From Bacillota bacterium (GTDB taxonomy: Bacteria; Bacillota; Clostridia; Christensenellales; Aristaeellaceae), in contig JAEWAH010000192.1 in NCBI GenBank assembly GCA_023391725.1, forward strand, positions 1-14,344: a stretch of 14,344 bases of DNA. Direction: 5' to 3'. The translations under genes were made by a program, and so were the position numbers. A model generated the notes under the pieces. The model saw only the letters and a program-made list of their open reading frames with translations. It ran no database searches and was not told the origin of the DNA. Shown one piece after another: positions 1 to 8,152 of the stretch (position 1 is its first letter; each line of letters starts with the position of its first letter).

Positions 1-1506
1 CGTTTGATATCCGACGGCATGGTGCTCCAGCGCGGCGCGCAAATAAAGCTGTGGGGAACAGCGGATGAACCCGTGACCGTTTCCTTCCTGGGCCGCGCCT
101 GCCGCGTGCTCCCCAAGGCGGACGGCTCCTGGGAAGCCATCCTGGACAGCCTTCCCCCCGGCGGGCCCTATACCTTAAGCATCAACGACAGGATCATCCA
201 TGACGTGTACGTAGGCGACGTGTGGCTGTGCTCCGGCCAATCGAACATGCAGATCCCCATGCGCCGCGTCAAATACATGTATCCGGAAGAACTTCAAAGC
301 CCGAACCCGAACATCCGCCAATTCACCGTCTCCCAGCGGACCGACTTTCACGGCCCGCAAAGCGATCTGGAAAGCGGCAGCTGGGCCGGGGCTTCCCCCG
401 AGACCATCCCCGATTTTTCGGCTGTGGGCTACTTTTTCGCCAAGCGCCTGTATGAACAATACCATGTTCCCGTGGGACTGATCCTTTGCGCTATCGGCGG
501 CACGCCCATCCACGCCTGGATGAGCCGGGGCGCGCTGCAAAACTTTGCCGATCTGCTTGCACAGGCGGACGCATGCGCGGACGATGAATTTGTGAGAAAG
601 ACCCAGGCGGAAGACAACGCGCAAGCCGAGCATTTCTTCCGCGTGATCGACGAAAGTGACCCCGGGCTCAAGCAGAAATGGTATGATCCCGACTATGACG
701 ACAGCCTTTGGGAGGAGCGCCCGCTATTGATGCCATTTCATGGCACAGGCTCCGTGTGGCTGCGCAAAACGCTGGAAGTCCCCCCGGCTCTTTGGGGAAG
801 GCCGGCCATGCTCTTTCTGGGAACGCTCATCGATTGGGATACGGTCTATGTGAATGGTGAAATCGTGGGCGGCACCGCCTACCGCTACCCGCCCAGGGAA
901 TACTTTATCCCTTCCCTGCCCCAAGGCCGCTGTGTCATCACCATTCGGGCCATTACGCGTGATGGCGGCGGCTTCACCCCGGGCAAGCAATACCTGCTGG
1001 CCACCGATGCCGGGTCGCTCGACATAAGTGGTTCCTGGCTGTTCCATTCGGGCGGACAGGGCGTCCCGTATGTTCCGGAGACTACCTTCCACTACAAGCC
1101 CACGGGGCTTTATAACGGCATGCTCCACCCGCTTACGCCCTACAAAATCAAGGGTACGATATGGTATCAGGGCGAGTCGGACACTGCAAACCCCGCCCGT
1201 TACGCGGAAAAGTTCAAATCGCTTGTGGAAGCATGGCGCGCCGCCTGGGGGTATGAGTTCCCCTTCCTGTTCGTGGAGCTTCCTCACTGGGAGGGCGGGC
1301 CAGACTGGGATGCTCTTCGGTGCGAGCAGCGGCTGTGCCTGAATGTGCCTAAGACCGGGATGGCCGCTGCCTTCGACCTGGGCGAGCACAACGACCTGCA
1401 CCCCCAGGGCAAGCAGATGGTTGGTGCAAGGCTTGCCAGGCTGGCCATACGTTTGGCCTATGGCGAAACGCTGCCACCCTCGCCCTTTGAAATCATCGCT
1501 CCGTAA
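1..1506 (+). CDS. Sialate O-acetylesterase family SGNH hydrolase (5' partial)
   Basis: Carbohydrate esterase, probably removing O-acetyl groups from sialic acids or similar sugars so that glycans can be degraded. The reading frame is open to the left window edge. The TTG at base 4 is unlikely to be the start, because the opening ISDGMVLQRG is the conserved N-terminal segment of the family and normally follows other residues. Counting from base 4, the SGNH serine is S80 in GQSNMQ, block III is AIGGTP (163-168), a further conserved block is IWYQGESD (386-393), and the catalytic Asp/His pair is D464-x-H466 in NDLHP. Residues about 220-345 interrupt the esterase fold with a jelly-roll, sugar-binding-like insert (YDDSLWEE, VWLRKTLEV, DWDTVYVNG), as in many bacterial members. 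The protein stops about 35 residues after the catalytic His, whereas many relatives carry a further C-terminal region. A signal peptide cannot be judged because the true N-terminus is missing. The family call is firm; the exact substrate is inferred. Confidence 0.88.
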   Translation, partial: RLISDGMVLQRGAQIKLWGTADEPVTVSFLGRACRVLPKADGSWEAILDSLPPGGPYTLSINDRIIHDVYVGDVWLCSGQSNMQIPMRRVKYMYPEELQSPNPNIRQFTVSQRTDFHGPQSDLESGSWAGASPETIPDFSAVGYFFAKRLYEQYHVPVGLILCAIGGTPIHAWMSRGALQNFADLLAQADACADDEFVRKTQAEDNAQAEHFFRVIDESDPGLKQKWYDPDYDDSLWEERPLLMPFHGTGSVWLRKTLEVPPALWGRPAMLFLGTLIDWDTVYVNGEIVGGTAYRYPPREYFIPSLPQGRCVITIRAITRDGGGFTPGKQYLLATDAGSLDISGSWLFHSGGQGVPYVPETTFHYKPTGLYNGMLHPLTPYKIKGTIWYQGESDTANPARYAEKFKSLVEAWRAAWGYEFPFLFVELPHWEGGPDWDALRCEQRLCLNVPKTGMAAAFDLGEHNDLHPQGKQMVGARLARLAIRLAYGETLPPSPFEIIAP

Positions 1507-1589
1507 GCACGGCAAGCCATATGGCCGGGAAGCATCTGGAGTAAGCATGATACCCAGGAACTAAAATCCGCCCGGCTTCAAAACGTCAA

Positions 1590-1625
1590 AAAGCCCCGGC
1601 TTTCCAAGAAGGAAGCCGGGGCTTT
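1590..1625 (-). terminator. Rho-independent terminator, mainly for the minus-strand kinase gene
   Basis: A perfect 13-bp stem pairs 1590-1602 with 1613-1625 (AAAGCCCCGGCTT and its complement) around a 10-base loop. Read on the minus strand, the stem runs into a T-tract (the A run at 1588-1592), 20 bases after the kinase stop codon at 1645. On the plus strand the stem ends in CTTT without a longer U-tract, so it may also stop the esterase transcript, but less efficiently. It separates two convergent genes. Confidence 0.85.
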
Positions 1626-1644
1626 ACGGTTTGCAAAAAACTTC

Positions 1645-2610
1645 TCAGGAGCACAACAAGGAATCGATCTCAAAGAAGTGTTCTGTAAGCCAGACGATTT
1701 CATCCTTGAATCGCGCTACCTTTTCTCGATTTCCTCCAAAGAATTCAGGCTGTATCCACCAGGGCACTTCTATACACCATGAGAGCCGCAAAGCGTCTGC
1801 TATATCAGGCATAGTCAGCCCTGAATGCTGCGAGTACCCTTCAAGGAAAGCAGATATTTTTTCGATGTCCAACCTATCATCTTTCAATGCAAAAGATAGA
1901 ATCGCTCTTCCTATATCATGCCAAATATAGCTGTAATGGTTGCGGTCAAAATCAACGATGGCAGATACACCATCCGCATCGAACAGGATATTATCGGCTG
2001 CAAAATCTTCATGGGCGATCCCCTGGGGCAGTTTATCAAAAAACGCTGTTGTAAGCTGCTTCAAAATAGGTTCCTGCGCAAGCACGGCTTCCCGGTACTC
2101 CATGGGGACACTTGATGGGCATTCCTGCGCGCGGGCATGAAAGTTCCTCCATAATGAATCGATCACTTGCCCATTATCAATGGGGTACCCTTCCACCAAA
2201 AGCGCCGGTATATGCAAAAAAGCATTGTGCATCAAAGCGCAGGCACTGCCAAGGCTGCGCATTTGCGTGATTGTAATCGTGTTGGGGCTTTCTATCTTCC
2301 CCGAATGAAAATCCATGACCATATAGGCTGTTTCGTGGTTCATCTGGCGAATGACACGGCCTTGGTACTTAAGGATAGCCGGACAGGGAACACCGCTTTG
2401 TTCAAGAATGATCTGCCGCTGAAGCGCCGACTCAATGAGCGTCAATTTCTCCTGGCTGCACCGCTTATTGCTGAACTGTTTGACCAGCAATTCGCCTGTA
2501 TCGGTAGAGACCTTCCACTTCTCATTCATCCACCCGCCGAGTACCGGAGTGATCTGGTTGCAAGTGATCCCAAAACTATCTTTCAGATCAGCGATAATGC
2601 TGTCCTGCAT
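1645..2610 (-). CDS. Aminoglycoside phosphotransferase (APH)/choline kinase-fold small-molecule kinase
   Basis: Predicted cytoplasmic kinase of 321 residues that transfers phosphate from ATP to a small hydroxylated or amino substrate, as yet unknown. The nucleotide-binding N-lobe shows LGGWMNEKW (about 24-32) and a lysine in LLVKQF (K44). The catalytic loop is HEDFAADN at 200-207, giving base D202 and N207; the glycine usual in HGDxxxxN is Glu here. The metal-binding DFG-equivalent is DFD at 220-222, followed by the typical WHDIGRAI. The length matches the family. The ATG at 2610 is supported by an AGGAGG site six bases upstream. The gene starts 43 bases after the HAD phosphatase stop codon, so both are probably one transcript ending at the hairpin at 1590-1625. 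Base composition is more A/T-rich than in the trp or activase genes. Fold membership alone does not imply antibiotic resistance; homoserine, choline, methylthioribose or sugar kinases share it. Confidence 0.85.
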   Translation of the reverse strand: MQDSIIADLKDSFGITCNQITPVLGGWMNEKWKVSTDTGELLVKQFSNKRCSQEKLTLIESALQRQIILEQSGVPCPAILKYQGRVIRQMNHETAYMVMDFHSGKIESPNTITITQMRSLGSACALMHNAFLHIPALLVEGYPIDNGQVIDSLWRNFHARAQECPSSVPMEYREAVLAQEPILKQLTTAFFDKLPQGIAHEDFAADNILFDADGVSAIVDFDRNHYSYIWHDIGRAILSFALKDDRLDIEKISAFLEGYSQHSGLTMPDIADALRLSWCIEVPWWIQPEFFGGNREKVARFKDEIVWLTEHFFEIDSLLCS

Positions 2611-2616
2611 GAATAA

Positions 2617-2622
2617 CCTCCT
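2617..2622 (-). promoter_or_regulatory. Ribosome binding site of the APH-fold kinase
   Basis: Reads AGGAGG on the minus strand, six bases before the ATG at 2610. It is a full match to the Shine-Dalgarno consensus and fixes this start. Confidence 0.8.
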
Positions 2623-2653
2623 GAAAATAAAGCAAATACTTGCGGAATGCTTT

Positions 2654-3505
2654 TTATACCTTGTTTACCGCCTCGTCCATCTGCTCCATATTCAAGGCGG
2701 TCGTTTTTGCCCCCGCCGCGATCTTGTCGAGGATGGAGAAAACAGTGCTTTCCATGAGGCTGTCCTTTGAATAGTCAGCCGGGGCCACAAAATCCACCCG
2801 TCCCTGCAAAAGCATGCGGTTGACCATGTTGCTGCGCTCGCCCTGGTACACGGCGATAGAATGCCCGCCATTGGTTTTCGTCAGCTTCATGCAAGGCACG
2901 TCCGTAAGCCCGTCCCCGATATAAATCATATTGGCAAAAGGGATACGCCGCTTGCTTTCGGGCGTATATTCGTTGAGCGCCTCGTTTTGGGTAACGTCCA
3001 GCACGCCCTTGTTGATGCGGAAGAGGAATTGCGTTTTGCTTGTATAGTTTACCGTCATCGCCGGCCAGACCGGCTCTCCAGACTCATCATAACAAAATTC
3101 TGCGGCGTAGATCTCCTTGAAATACTTGGCGATCTTCGTGCCCTCGATGATCTCCTTCAGCCCCGAGGAGATGATGTAGTGCTCCACGGCAAGGCCTTGC
3201 TTTGAAGCATATTGATCGATCCTATGGAACCAGGTCGCGACGCCTTCAAACAGCACAACACTTTTCCCAAGCTTTCTGAACTCGTCGCGATTGAGCAGTT
3301 TTTTCCCCTTGGCTTCCCGGAGCATCACGTACATGTACGCAAGGATCTGGTCCATCTTGTTATCCGCTATCATTTGTCTGCACTTATCCCAGAAAACATC
3401 GTTCTCCATTTTCAGCTCGGGGATAAAGGCATATTCCTGCATGTCCCGTGGTGACAGCGTCTTATCAAAATCATACATGATCGCGGCGACAGGAAGATCG
3501 TTCAT
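2654..3505 (-). CDS. HAD-superfamily phosphatase (phosphoserine-phosphatase-like)
   Basis: Predicted cytoplasmic phosphohydrolase of 283 residues. All four HAD motifs are visible: I, DFDKT with nucleophile D12 and acid/base D14; II, the serine in IISSG (S113); III, a lysine probably in the segment NYTSKTQFLFRINKG; IV, GDGLTD at 197-202. An alpha-helical cap lies between motifs I and II (about 20-100), as in C1-cap phosphoserine-phosphatase-like enzymes. The substrate cannot be read from sequence. Two starts are possible: GTG at 3508 and ATG at 3505, adjacent codons behind the same GGAGGGG site (3513-3519). I prefer the ATG. It is the first gene of a likely HAD-kinase pair, with a good promoter at 3558-3586. 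The paired phosphatase and kinase suggest work on a common phosphorylated metabolite, but this rests on context only. Confidence 0.87.
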   Translation of the reverse strand: MNDLPVAAIMYDFDKTLSPRDMQEYAFIPELKMENDVFWDKCRQMIADNKMDQILAYMYVMLREAKGKKLLNRDEFRKLGKSVVLFEGVATWFHRIDQYASKQGLAVEHYIISSGLKEIIEGTKIAKYFKEIYAAEFCYDESGEPVWPAMTVNYTSKTQFLFRINKGVLDVTQNEALNEYTPESKRRIPFANMIYIGDGLTDVPCMKLTKTNGGHSIAVYQGERSNMVNRMLLQGRVDFVAPADYSKDSLMESTVFSILDKIAAGAKTTALNMEQMDEAVNKV

Positions 3506-3557
3506 CACAAATCCCCTCCCTATTCCAGACGAAAAAGTGAAATTTGACGTTCTTTAT

Positions 3558-3586
3558 ACAATATCACAAACAAATGGGGTTTTCAA
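3558..3586 (-). promoter_or_regulatory. Predicted sigma-70/SigA promoter for the HAD-kinase pair
   Basis: On the minus strand TTGAAA (3586-3581) and TATTGT (3563-3558) are separated by exactly 17 bases. A TG one base before the -10 box makes it an extended -10 promoter. Transcription would begin near 3551, giving a leader of about 45 bases that includes the GGAGGGG ribosome binding site. Confidence 0.6.
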
Positions 3587-3730
3587 TCGGTCCCGCACGC
3601 TGTGCACAGAAAACCGATCCCTTAGGTCTATACAGCCGCCCATATAATATATTGGTTCATTTCTTCCGCACGAAACGGCAGACCGTGAATATATTATACA
3701 AGGCCCACTTATGCATTGGGGTGCTTGTAT

Positions 3731-6700
3731 ATGCTTATGAATGAGGATGGGATTATTCGCCTGAAAAACAGCGGGGAAATACCAAGGCTCGGCATCGATA
3801 TCGGTTCCACAACGGTCAAGCTTGCCGTACTGGATGAAAAGAATGAGCTGGTTTTTTCTCGCTACGAACGCCATATGTCCAGCGTGTTTGACAAGCTTGC
3901 CGAGCTTGTCAAAGAGCTTTCGCGCGCATATCCTAAGCTTATCGTAAGGGCTTGTGTTACAGGTTCAGGCGGTCTATCCTTATCAAAACTCATCGGCCTT
4001 CCTTTTGAGCAGGAAGTGGTAGCCTGCGCCGCGGCGGTGAAGGCCATTATTCCCCAAACCGACGTCGCCATCGAGCTGGGCGGCGAGGACGCGAAGATCA
4101 CCTACTACGGCGCCTCTCTGGAGCAGCGCATGAACGGGACATGCGCGGGCGGCACAGGCGCCTTTATCGATCAGATGGCGATCCTTTTAAATACCGATGC
4201 GCAAGGGCTCAACGAGGCTGCCAAAGAACATACGATCATATATCCCATTGCCGCACGGTGCGGCGTATTTGCCAAGACCGATATCCAGCCGCTGATCAAC
4301 GAAGGCGCGCAGCTTTGCGATCTTGCGGCGTCAATCTTCCAGGCGGTGGTCAATCAAACCATCAGCGGCCTTGCCGCGGGCCACGCCATCCACGGCAACG
4401 TCGCTTTCCTGGGCGGCCCCCTTTCCTTTCTACCGGAGCTTCGCAAGCGCTTTGTACAAACGCTTGGGCTCAAAGAAGAAGAGGCCATCTGTCCCCCCAG
4501 CGCCGAATATTTCGCCGCCATGGGCGCGGCCATGACGGCCGGGCTGCATGAGGCCCTTGCCGTTTCCGAGATCCTTCACAGGATCACATCCGTGACACCC
4601 TCCATGCTGCCCTCACAAAAGCGCCTGGAGCCTTTGTTTGCAGGGGAAGAGGACTATGCGTCCTTCCGCCTGCGCCACAGCGCCCACGCCGCGAAAAGAG
4701 GCGACCTCGCCTTCGCCCGGGGGCCGGTGTATCTTGGGATCGACGCCGGGGCCACCACCACCAAGGCGGCCCTTATAGACAGCGGCAAGCGGCTTTTGTA
4801 TACCTTCTACCAAAGCAATGAAGGCAATCCTGCCAAGGCGGTACAGATGATGCTTAGGGAGCTTTATGAGCGCCTTCCTGAGGACGCTTTTATCGCAAGC
4901 AGCACCGTTACAGGCTACGGAGAAGGGTATATCAAGGCCGCCTTTCAGGTGGATCACGGCGAAATAGAAACCATCGCACACTACAAGGCCGCCCAGGAAT
5001 TTCTGCCAGGCGTGGACTTCATTCTGGACATCGGCGGCCAGGATATGAAGTGCATGCGGGTAAAGGATGGCGCCATCGACAGCATCATGCTCAACGAAGC
5101 CTGCTCGTCAGGATGCGGCTCGTTTATCGAGACGTATGCAAAATCGGTAGACATGAGCATTGAGGGCTTCGCTAGGGAGGCGCTCTTTGCCGCGTCCCCC
5201 GTTGACCTTGGTACACGCTGTACCGTGTTCATGAACTCCAAAATCAAGCAGGCCCAAAAGGAAGGCGCGTCCATCGGCGATATCAGCGCGGGTCTTTGCT
5301 ATTCGGTGATCAAAAACGCGCTGTACAAGGTCATAAAGCTTCGCAATCCCAATGCCGCCGGGGAAAAGATCATCGTCCAGGGCGGTACTTTTTTAAGCGA
5401 CGCTGTGCTTCGCAGCATCGAGCGCATCCTTAGCCGCCAGGTGGTAAGGCCTGATATCGCGGGGAACATGGGCGCCTTTGGCGCGGCTCTCATCTCCCGG
5501 GAAAGGTCCGCGCCGGGGTCAAAATCAAACCTGCTTTCCAGGAAGATGCTGGACTCCTTTTCCGTAAGCAGCTCCCACGCAAGGTGCAAAGGCTGCGAAA
5601 ACAACTGTCTGCTCACCATCAACAGCTTTGCGAATGGGCAGAAGTTCATCACCGGGAACAGGTGCGAAAAGGGTCTGGGAGAGGCAAAGTGCAACCAAAC
5701 CGTTCCGAATCTTTTTGCCCGCAAATACGAACGGCTCTTTTCCTACCGCCCCCTGCCCGCAGCCGATGCTCCCCGGGGCATCATCGGCATCCCCCGGGTG
5801 CTCAATATGTACGAAAACTACCCATTCTGGTTCACATTCTTTACGGAGCTGGGCTTTTCCGTGCTGCTCTCGCCGCCCTCCTCCAAAACTTTGTACGCGC
5901 AGGGCATGGATACGATCCCGTCGGATACCGCCTGCTATCCCGCCAAGCTTATCCACGGGCACATCGGCTGGCTATGCGATCACGGCGCGAAGGTGGTCTT
6001 CTATCCTTGCCTTAACCGGGAGAGGATCGAGGATGATACCGCCAGCAATCACTTCAACTGCCCCGTGGTCGCGGGCTATCCCGAGGTGATCGCTGGAAAC
6101 ATGAATTCGGTCTTTGAGCAAAAGGGGGTCGCCTTCCTGCATCCTTTCCTGCCCTATGACGATGACAGAAGGCTGACATGCAGGCTTACCCAGGAGCTGT
6201 CAGCCTTTGCAATAAAGCAAAAAGAAATCACACGCGCCGTGAAGGAAGCACGCAGGGAGGATGAGCGCTTCAAAAAAGACGTATATGAAATGGGCAAAGC
6301 GGCCCTTGAGGCCATAAAAAAAGGCGGGCTGACAGGCATTGTGCTTGCGGGGAGGCCCTATCACCTGGACCCAGGGATCAGCCACGGCATCGATACGCTG
6401 ATCACCTCCTTTGGCATGGCCGTACTCACTGAGGACAGCGTGGCGGATGCGGCGGCCCTTAAAAGGCCGCTGAGAGTGCTGGATCAGTGGATGTACCACA
6501 GCCGTTTGTATAAGGCGGCGGAATTCGTGGGCGGGCGCGATGATTTGGAGCTTGTGCAATTGACCTCTTTCGGCTGCGGCCTGGACGCTATCACCGCCGA
6601 TCAGGTGCAGGAGCTCCTTCGCGCCAAAGGCAAGCTGTATACCCTGATAAAGATCGATGAGGGAGTAAACCTCGGCGCGGCCAGGATCAGAATACGTTCG

Positions 6701-8017
6701 CTGATAGCCGCCATTCAGGAGCGCAGGCGCGGCAATGTGCGCTCCTCCGGCGAACCGTACAAGTTCAAGCGCAAATTCTTTACCAGGAAAATGAGGGAGG
6801 ACTACACCATCCTCATGCCGCAAATGTCCCCGGTCCATTTGGAGCTGTTAGAAGCTGCCATCCAGTGCTTCGGATATAAGGTAAAGCTTCTTCCCAAAAC
6901 GGACAGCCGGGCGGTGGAAGAAGGGCTCAAATACGTCAACAACGATGCCTGCTACCCGGCCATCATCACTTTGGGGCAGGTGATCTCCTATCTCAAATCC
7001 GGGGCATGCGACCTTGACCACACGGCCATCTTTATGCCGCAAACTGGGGGCGTCTGCCGGGCCAGCAACTATATCGCGCTCTTGCGAAAAGCGCTTATCG
7101 ATCTTGGCATGGGACAAATACCAGTGATCTCCTTCAGCGCCGCTGGGCTCGAGTCCAATCCGGGCTTTAGGATCACGCCGGGCATGGCAAAAAAGATGGC
7201 TATGGCAACGCTGCTTGGAGATCTCTTGATGCGCGTTAACTACGCCACCCGGCCTTACGAGAAAGACAAAGGAGCGGCGGATGCTCTGGCTGACCGCTGG
7301 ACGCAGCGCATCATCCGGGAGATGCCGCACCTTGGCATATATGAATACTGCAAGCTCGTTTGGGAGATGGTCGCGAATTTTGACCGGCTGGAAGTCACGG
7401 AGGAAATCAAACCCAAGGTGGGTGTGGTGGGAGAAATCCTTGTAAAATACCACCCGGGCGCAAATAATGACATCGTGAGCATCATCGAGTCGGAAGGCGG
7501 GGAAGCGGTCGTCCTGGATCTGATGGACTTCATCCTCTACGGCATGTACAACAAGCGGTTCAATTTCAAGTTCCTTTCCGGCACGATGGGCGCGATGCTT
7601 CTTTGCAATATCGGAATCGGCCTTGTGGAGGCGCTGCGGGAGCCGGTGAGGAAAGCACTGAAAAGCAGCCGCCGTTTCCTTCCGCCGCCCCGCATTGAAG
7701 AACTTGCGCAAAAGGCTGGAAAGCTTGTCTCCCTGGGCAATCAAAGCGGCGAGGGCTGGCTGCTCACGGGCGAAATGGTGGAGCTGATCGATAGCGGCGT
7801 TCCCAACATCGCCTGCCTGCAGCCTTTTGCGTGCCTCCCCAACCATGTGGTGGGCAAGGGCATGATGGGCCCGCTTCGCAAGTATGATCCGCTGGCCAAT
7901 ATCGTGGCTATCGATTATGACCCCGGCGCCAGCGATGTGAACCAGCTGAACCGCATCAAGCTGATGATGGCCACGGCCAGGAAGAACCTGTATGGACAAC
8001 AAACGCCGCCTGTTTGA
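3731..8017 (+). CDS. Giant acyl-CoA dehydratase activase-related protein (double ASKHA ATPase plus DUF2229)
   Basis: A 1428-residue fusion of the BadF/BadG/BcrA/BcrD/HgdC type. Such activases use ATP to drive an electron from a [4Fe-4S] cluster to a low-potential acceptor, classically a 2-hydroxyacyl-CoA dehydratase; the partner of this long version is unknown. The first ATPase domain (about 18-290) begins GIDIGSTTVK (21-30) and has C138 (in CAGGTGAF) and C177 (in ARCGVF). The second (about 333-600) begins GIDAGATTTK, with C458/C462 and C497. A cysteine cluster follows (C619, C622, C626, C645), then a DUF2229-like region (about 665-880) and a C-terminal part (about 1015-1410) with conserved-looking NNDACYP, MPQTGGVCR and LQPFACLPNH, recalling dehydratase subunits. 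The ATG at 3731 is preferred: a GGGGTG lies nine bases upstream, while the TTG at 3716 lacks a site. It is single-copy and alone on the plus strand, with no dehydratase alpha/beta genes in view. It is probably cytoplasmic and oxygen-sensitive. Confidence 0.9.
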   Translation: MLMNEDGIIRLKNSGEIPRLGIDIGSTTVKLAVLDEKNELVFSRYERHMSSVFDKLAELVKELSRAYPKLIVRACVTGSGGLSLSKLIGLPFEQEVVACAAAVKAIIPQTDVAIELGGEDAKITYYGASLEQRMNGTCAGGTGAFIDQMAILLNTDAQGLNEAAKEHTIIYPIAARCGVFAKTDIQPLINEGAQLCDLAASIFQAVVNQTISGLAAGHAIHGNVAFLGGPLSFLPELRKRFVQTLGLKEEEAICPPSAEYFAAMGAAMTAGLHEALAVSEILHRITSVTPSMLPSQKRLEPLFAGEEDYASFRLRHSAHAAKRGDLAFARGPVYLGIDAGATTTKAALIDSGKRLLYTFYQSNEGNPAKAVQMMLRELYERLPEDAFIASSTVTGYGEGYIKAAFQVDHGEIETIAHYKAAQEFLPGVDFILDIGGQDMKCMRVKDGAIDSIMLNEACSSGCGSFIETYAKSVDMSIEGFAREALFAASPVDLGTRCTVFMNSKIKQAQKEGASIGDISAGLCYSVIKNALYKVIKLRNPNAAGEKIIVQGGTFLSDAVLRSIERILSRQVVRPDIAGNMGAFGAALISRERSAPGSKSNLLSRKMLDSFSVSSSHARCKGCENNCLLTINSFANGQKFITGNRCEKGLGEAKCNQTVPNLFARKYERLFSYRPLPAADAPRGIIGIPRVLNMYENYPFWFTFFTELGFSVLLSPPSSKTLYAQGMDTIPSDTACYPAKLIHGHIGWLCDHGAKVVFYPCLNRERIEDDTASNHFNCPVVAGYPEVIAGNMNSVFEQKGVAFLHPFLPYDDDRRLTCRLTQELSAFAIKQKEITRAVKEARREDERFKKDVYEMGKAALEAIKKGGLTGIVLAGRPYHLDPGISHGIDTLITSFGMAVLTEDSVADAAALKRPLRVLDQWMYHSRLYKAAEFVGGRDDLELVQLTSFGCGLDAITADQVQELLRAKGKLYTLIKIDEGVNLGAARIRIRSLIAAIQERRRGNVRSSGEPYKFKRKFFTRKMREDYTILMPQMSPVHLELLEAAIQCFGYKVKLLPKTDSRAVEEGLKYVNNDACYPAIITLGQVISYLKSGACDLDHTAIFMPQTGGVCRASNYIALLRKALIDLGMGQIPVISFSAAGLESNPGFRITPGMAKKMAMATLLGDLLMRVNYATRPYEKDKGAADALADRWTQRIIREMPHLGIYEYCKLVWEMVANFDRLEVTEEIKPKVGVVGEILVKYHPGANNDIVSIIESEGGEAVVLDLMDFILYGMYNKRFNFKFLSGTMGAMLLCNIGIGLVEALREPVRKALKSSRRFLPPPRIEELAQKAGKLVSLGNQSGEGWLLTGEMVELIDSGVPNIACLQPFACLPNHVVGKGMMGPLRKYDPLANIVAIDYDPGASDVNQLNRIKLMMATARKNLYGQQTPPV

Positions 8018-8075
8018 CAAAATCTTATATGCAGGGCTCGATGTGTGCAGGCAAGGCAACCGGGCAGCCTGCCAC

Positions 8076-8104
8076 TTGTTTCCATTTCTATTTTGGGCTA
8101 CAAT
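8076..8104 (+). promoter_or_regulatory. Predicted SigA promoter for the isochorismatase-family gene
   Basis: TTGTTT (8076-8081) and TACAAT (8099-8104) are 17 bases apart. The -10 box matches five of six consensus bases; the -35 box is weak (three of six). Transcription would start near 8111, about 42 bases before the ATG at 8153. It lies in the 135-base gap after the activase gene, so the downstream gene need not depend on read-through. Confidence 0.5.
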
Positions 8105-8152
8105 AAGGATCAGATCACTTAAACGCATGCAAATGCAGGGGAGGGTTCATCT

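Noticed and set aside
724..1548. Long minus-strand open frame inside the esterase gene, and similar long antisense frames in the activase gene (6848-8128) and elsewhere
   Set aside because: They are antisense to genes with clear family motifs, show no recognisable protein, and arise from GC-rich third positions.
3890..3910. Eight-base inverted repeat (GACAAGCT / AGCTTGTC) near the start of the activase gene
   Set aside because: It lies in a normally coding, conserved-frame stretch and encodes ordinary Asp-Lys-Leu-Ala-Glu-Leu-Val; one such hairpin in 14 kb is not surprising.
8047..8072. Possible terminator after the activase gene (GCAGGC / GCCTGC)
   Set aside because: Only a 6-bp stem with a 14-base loop, and no real T-tract follows; too weak to call.
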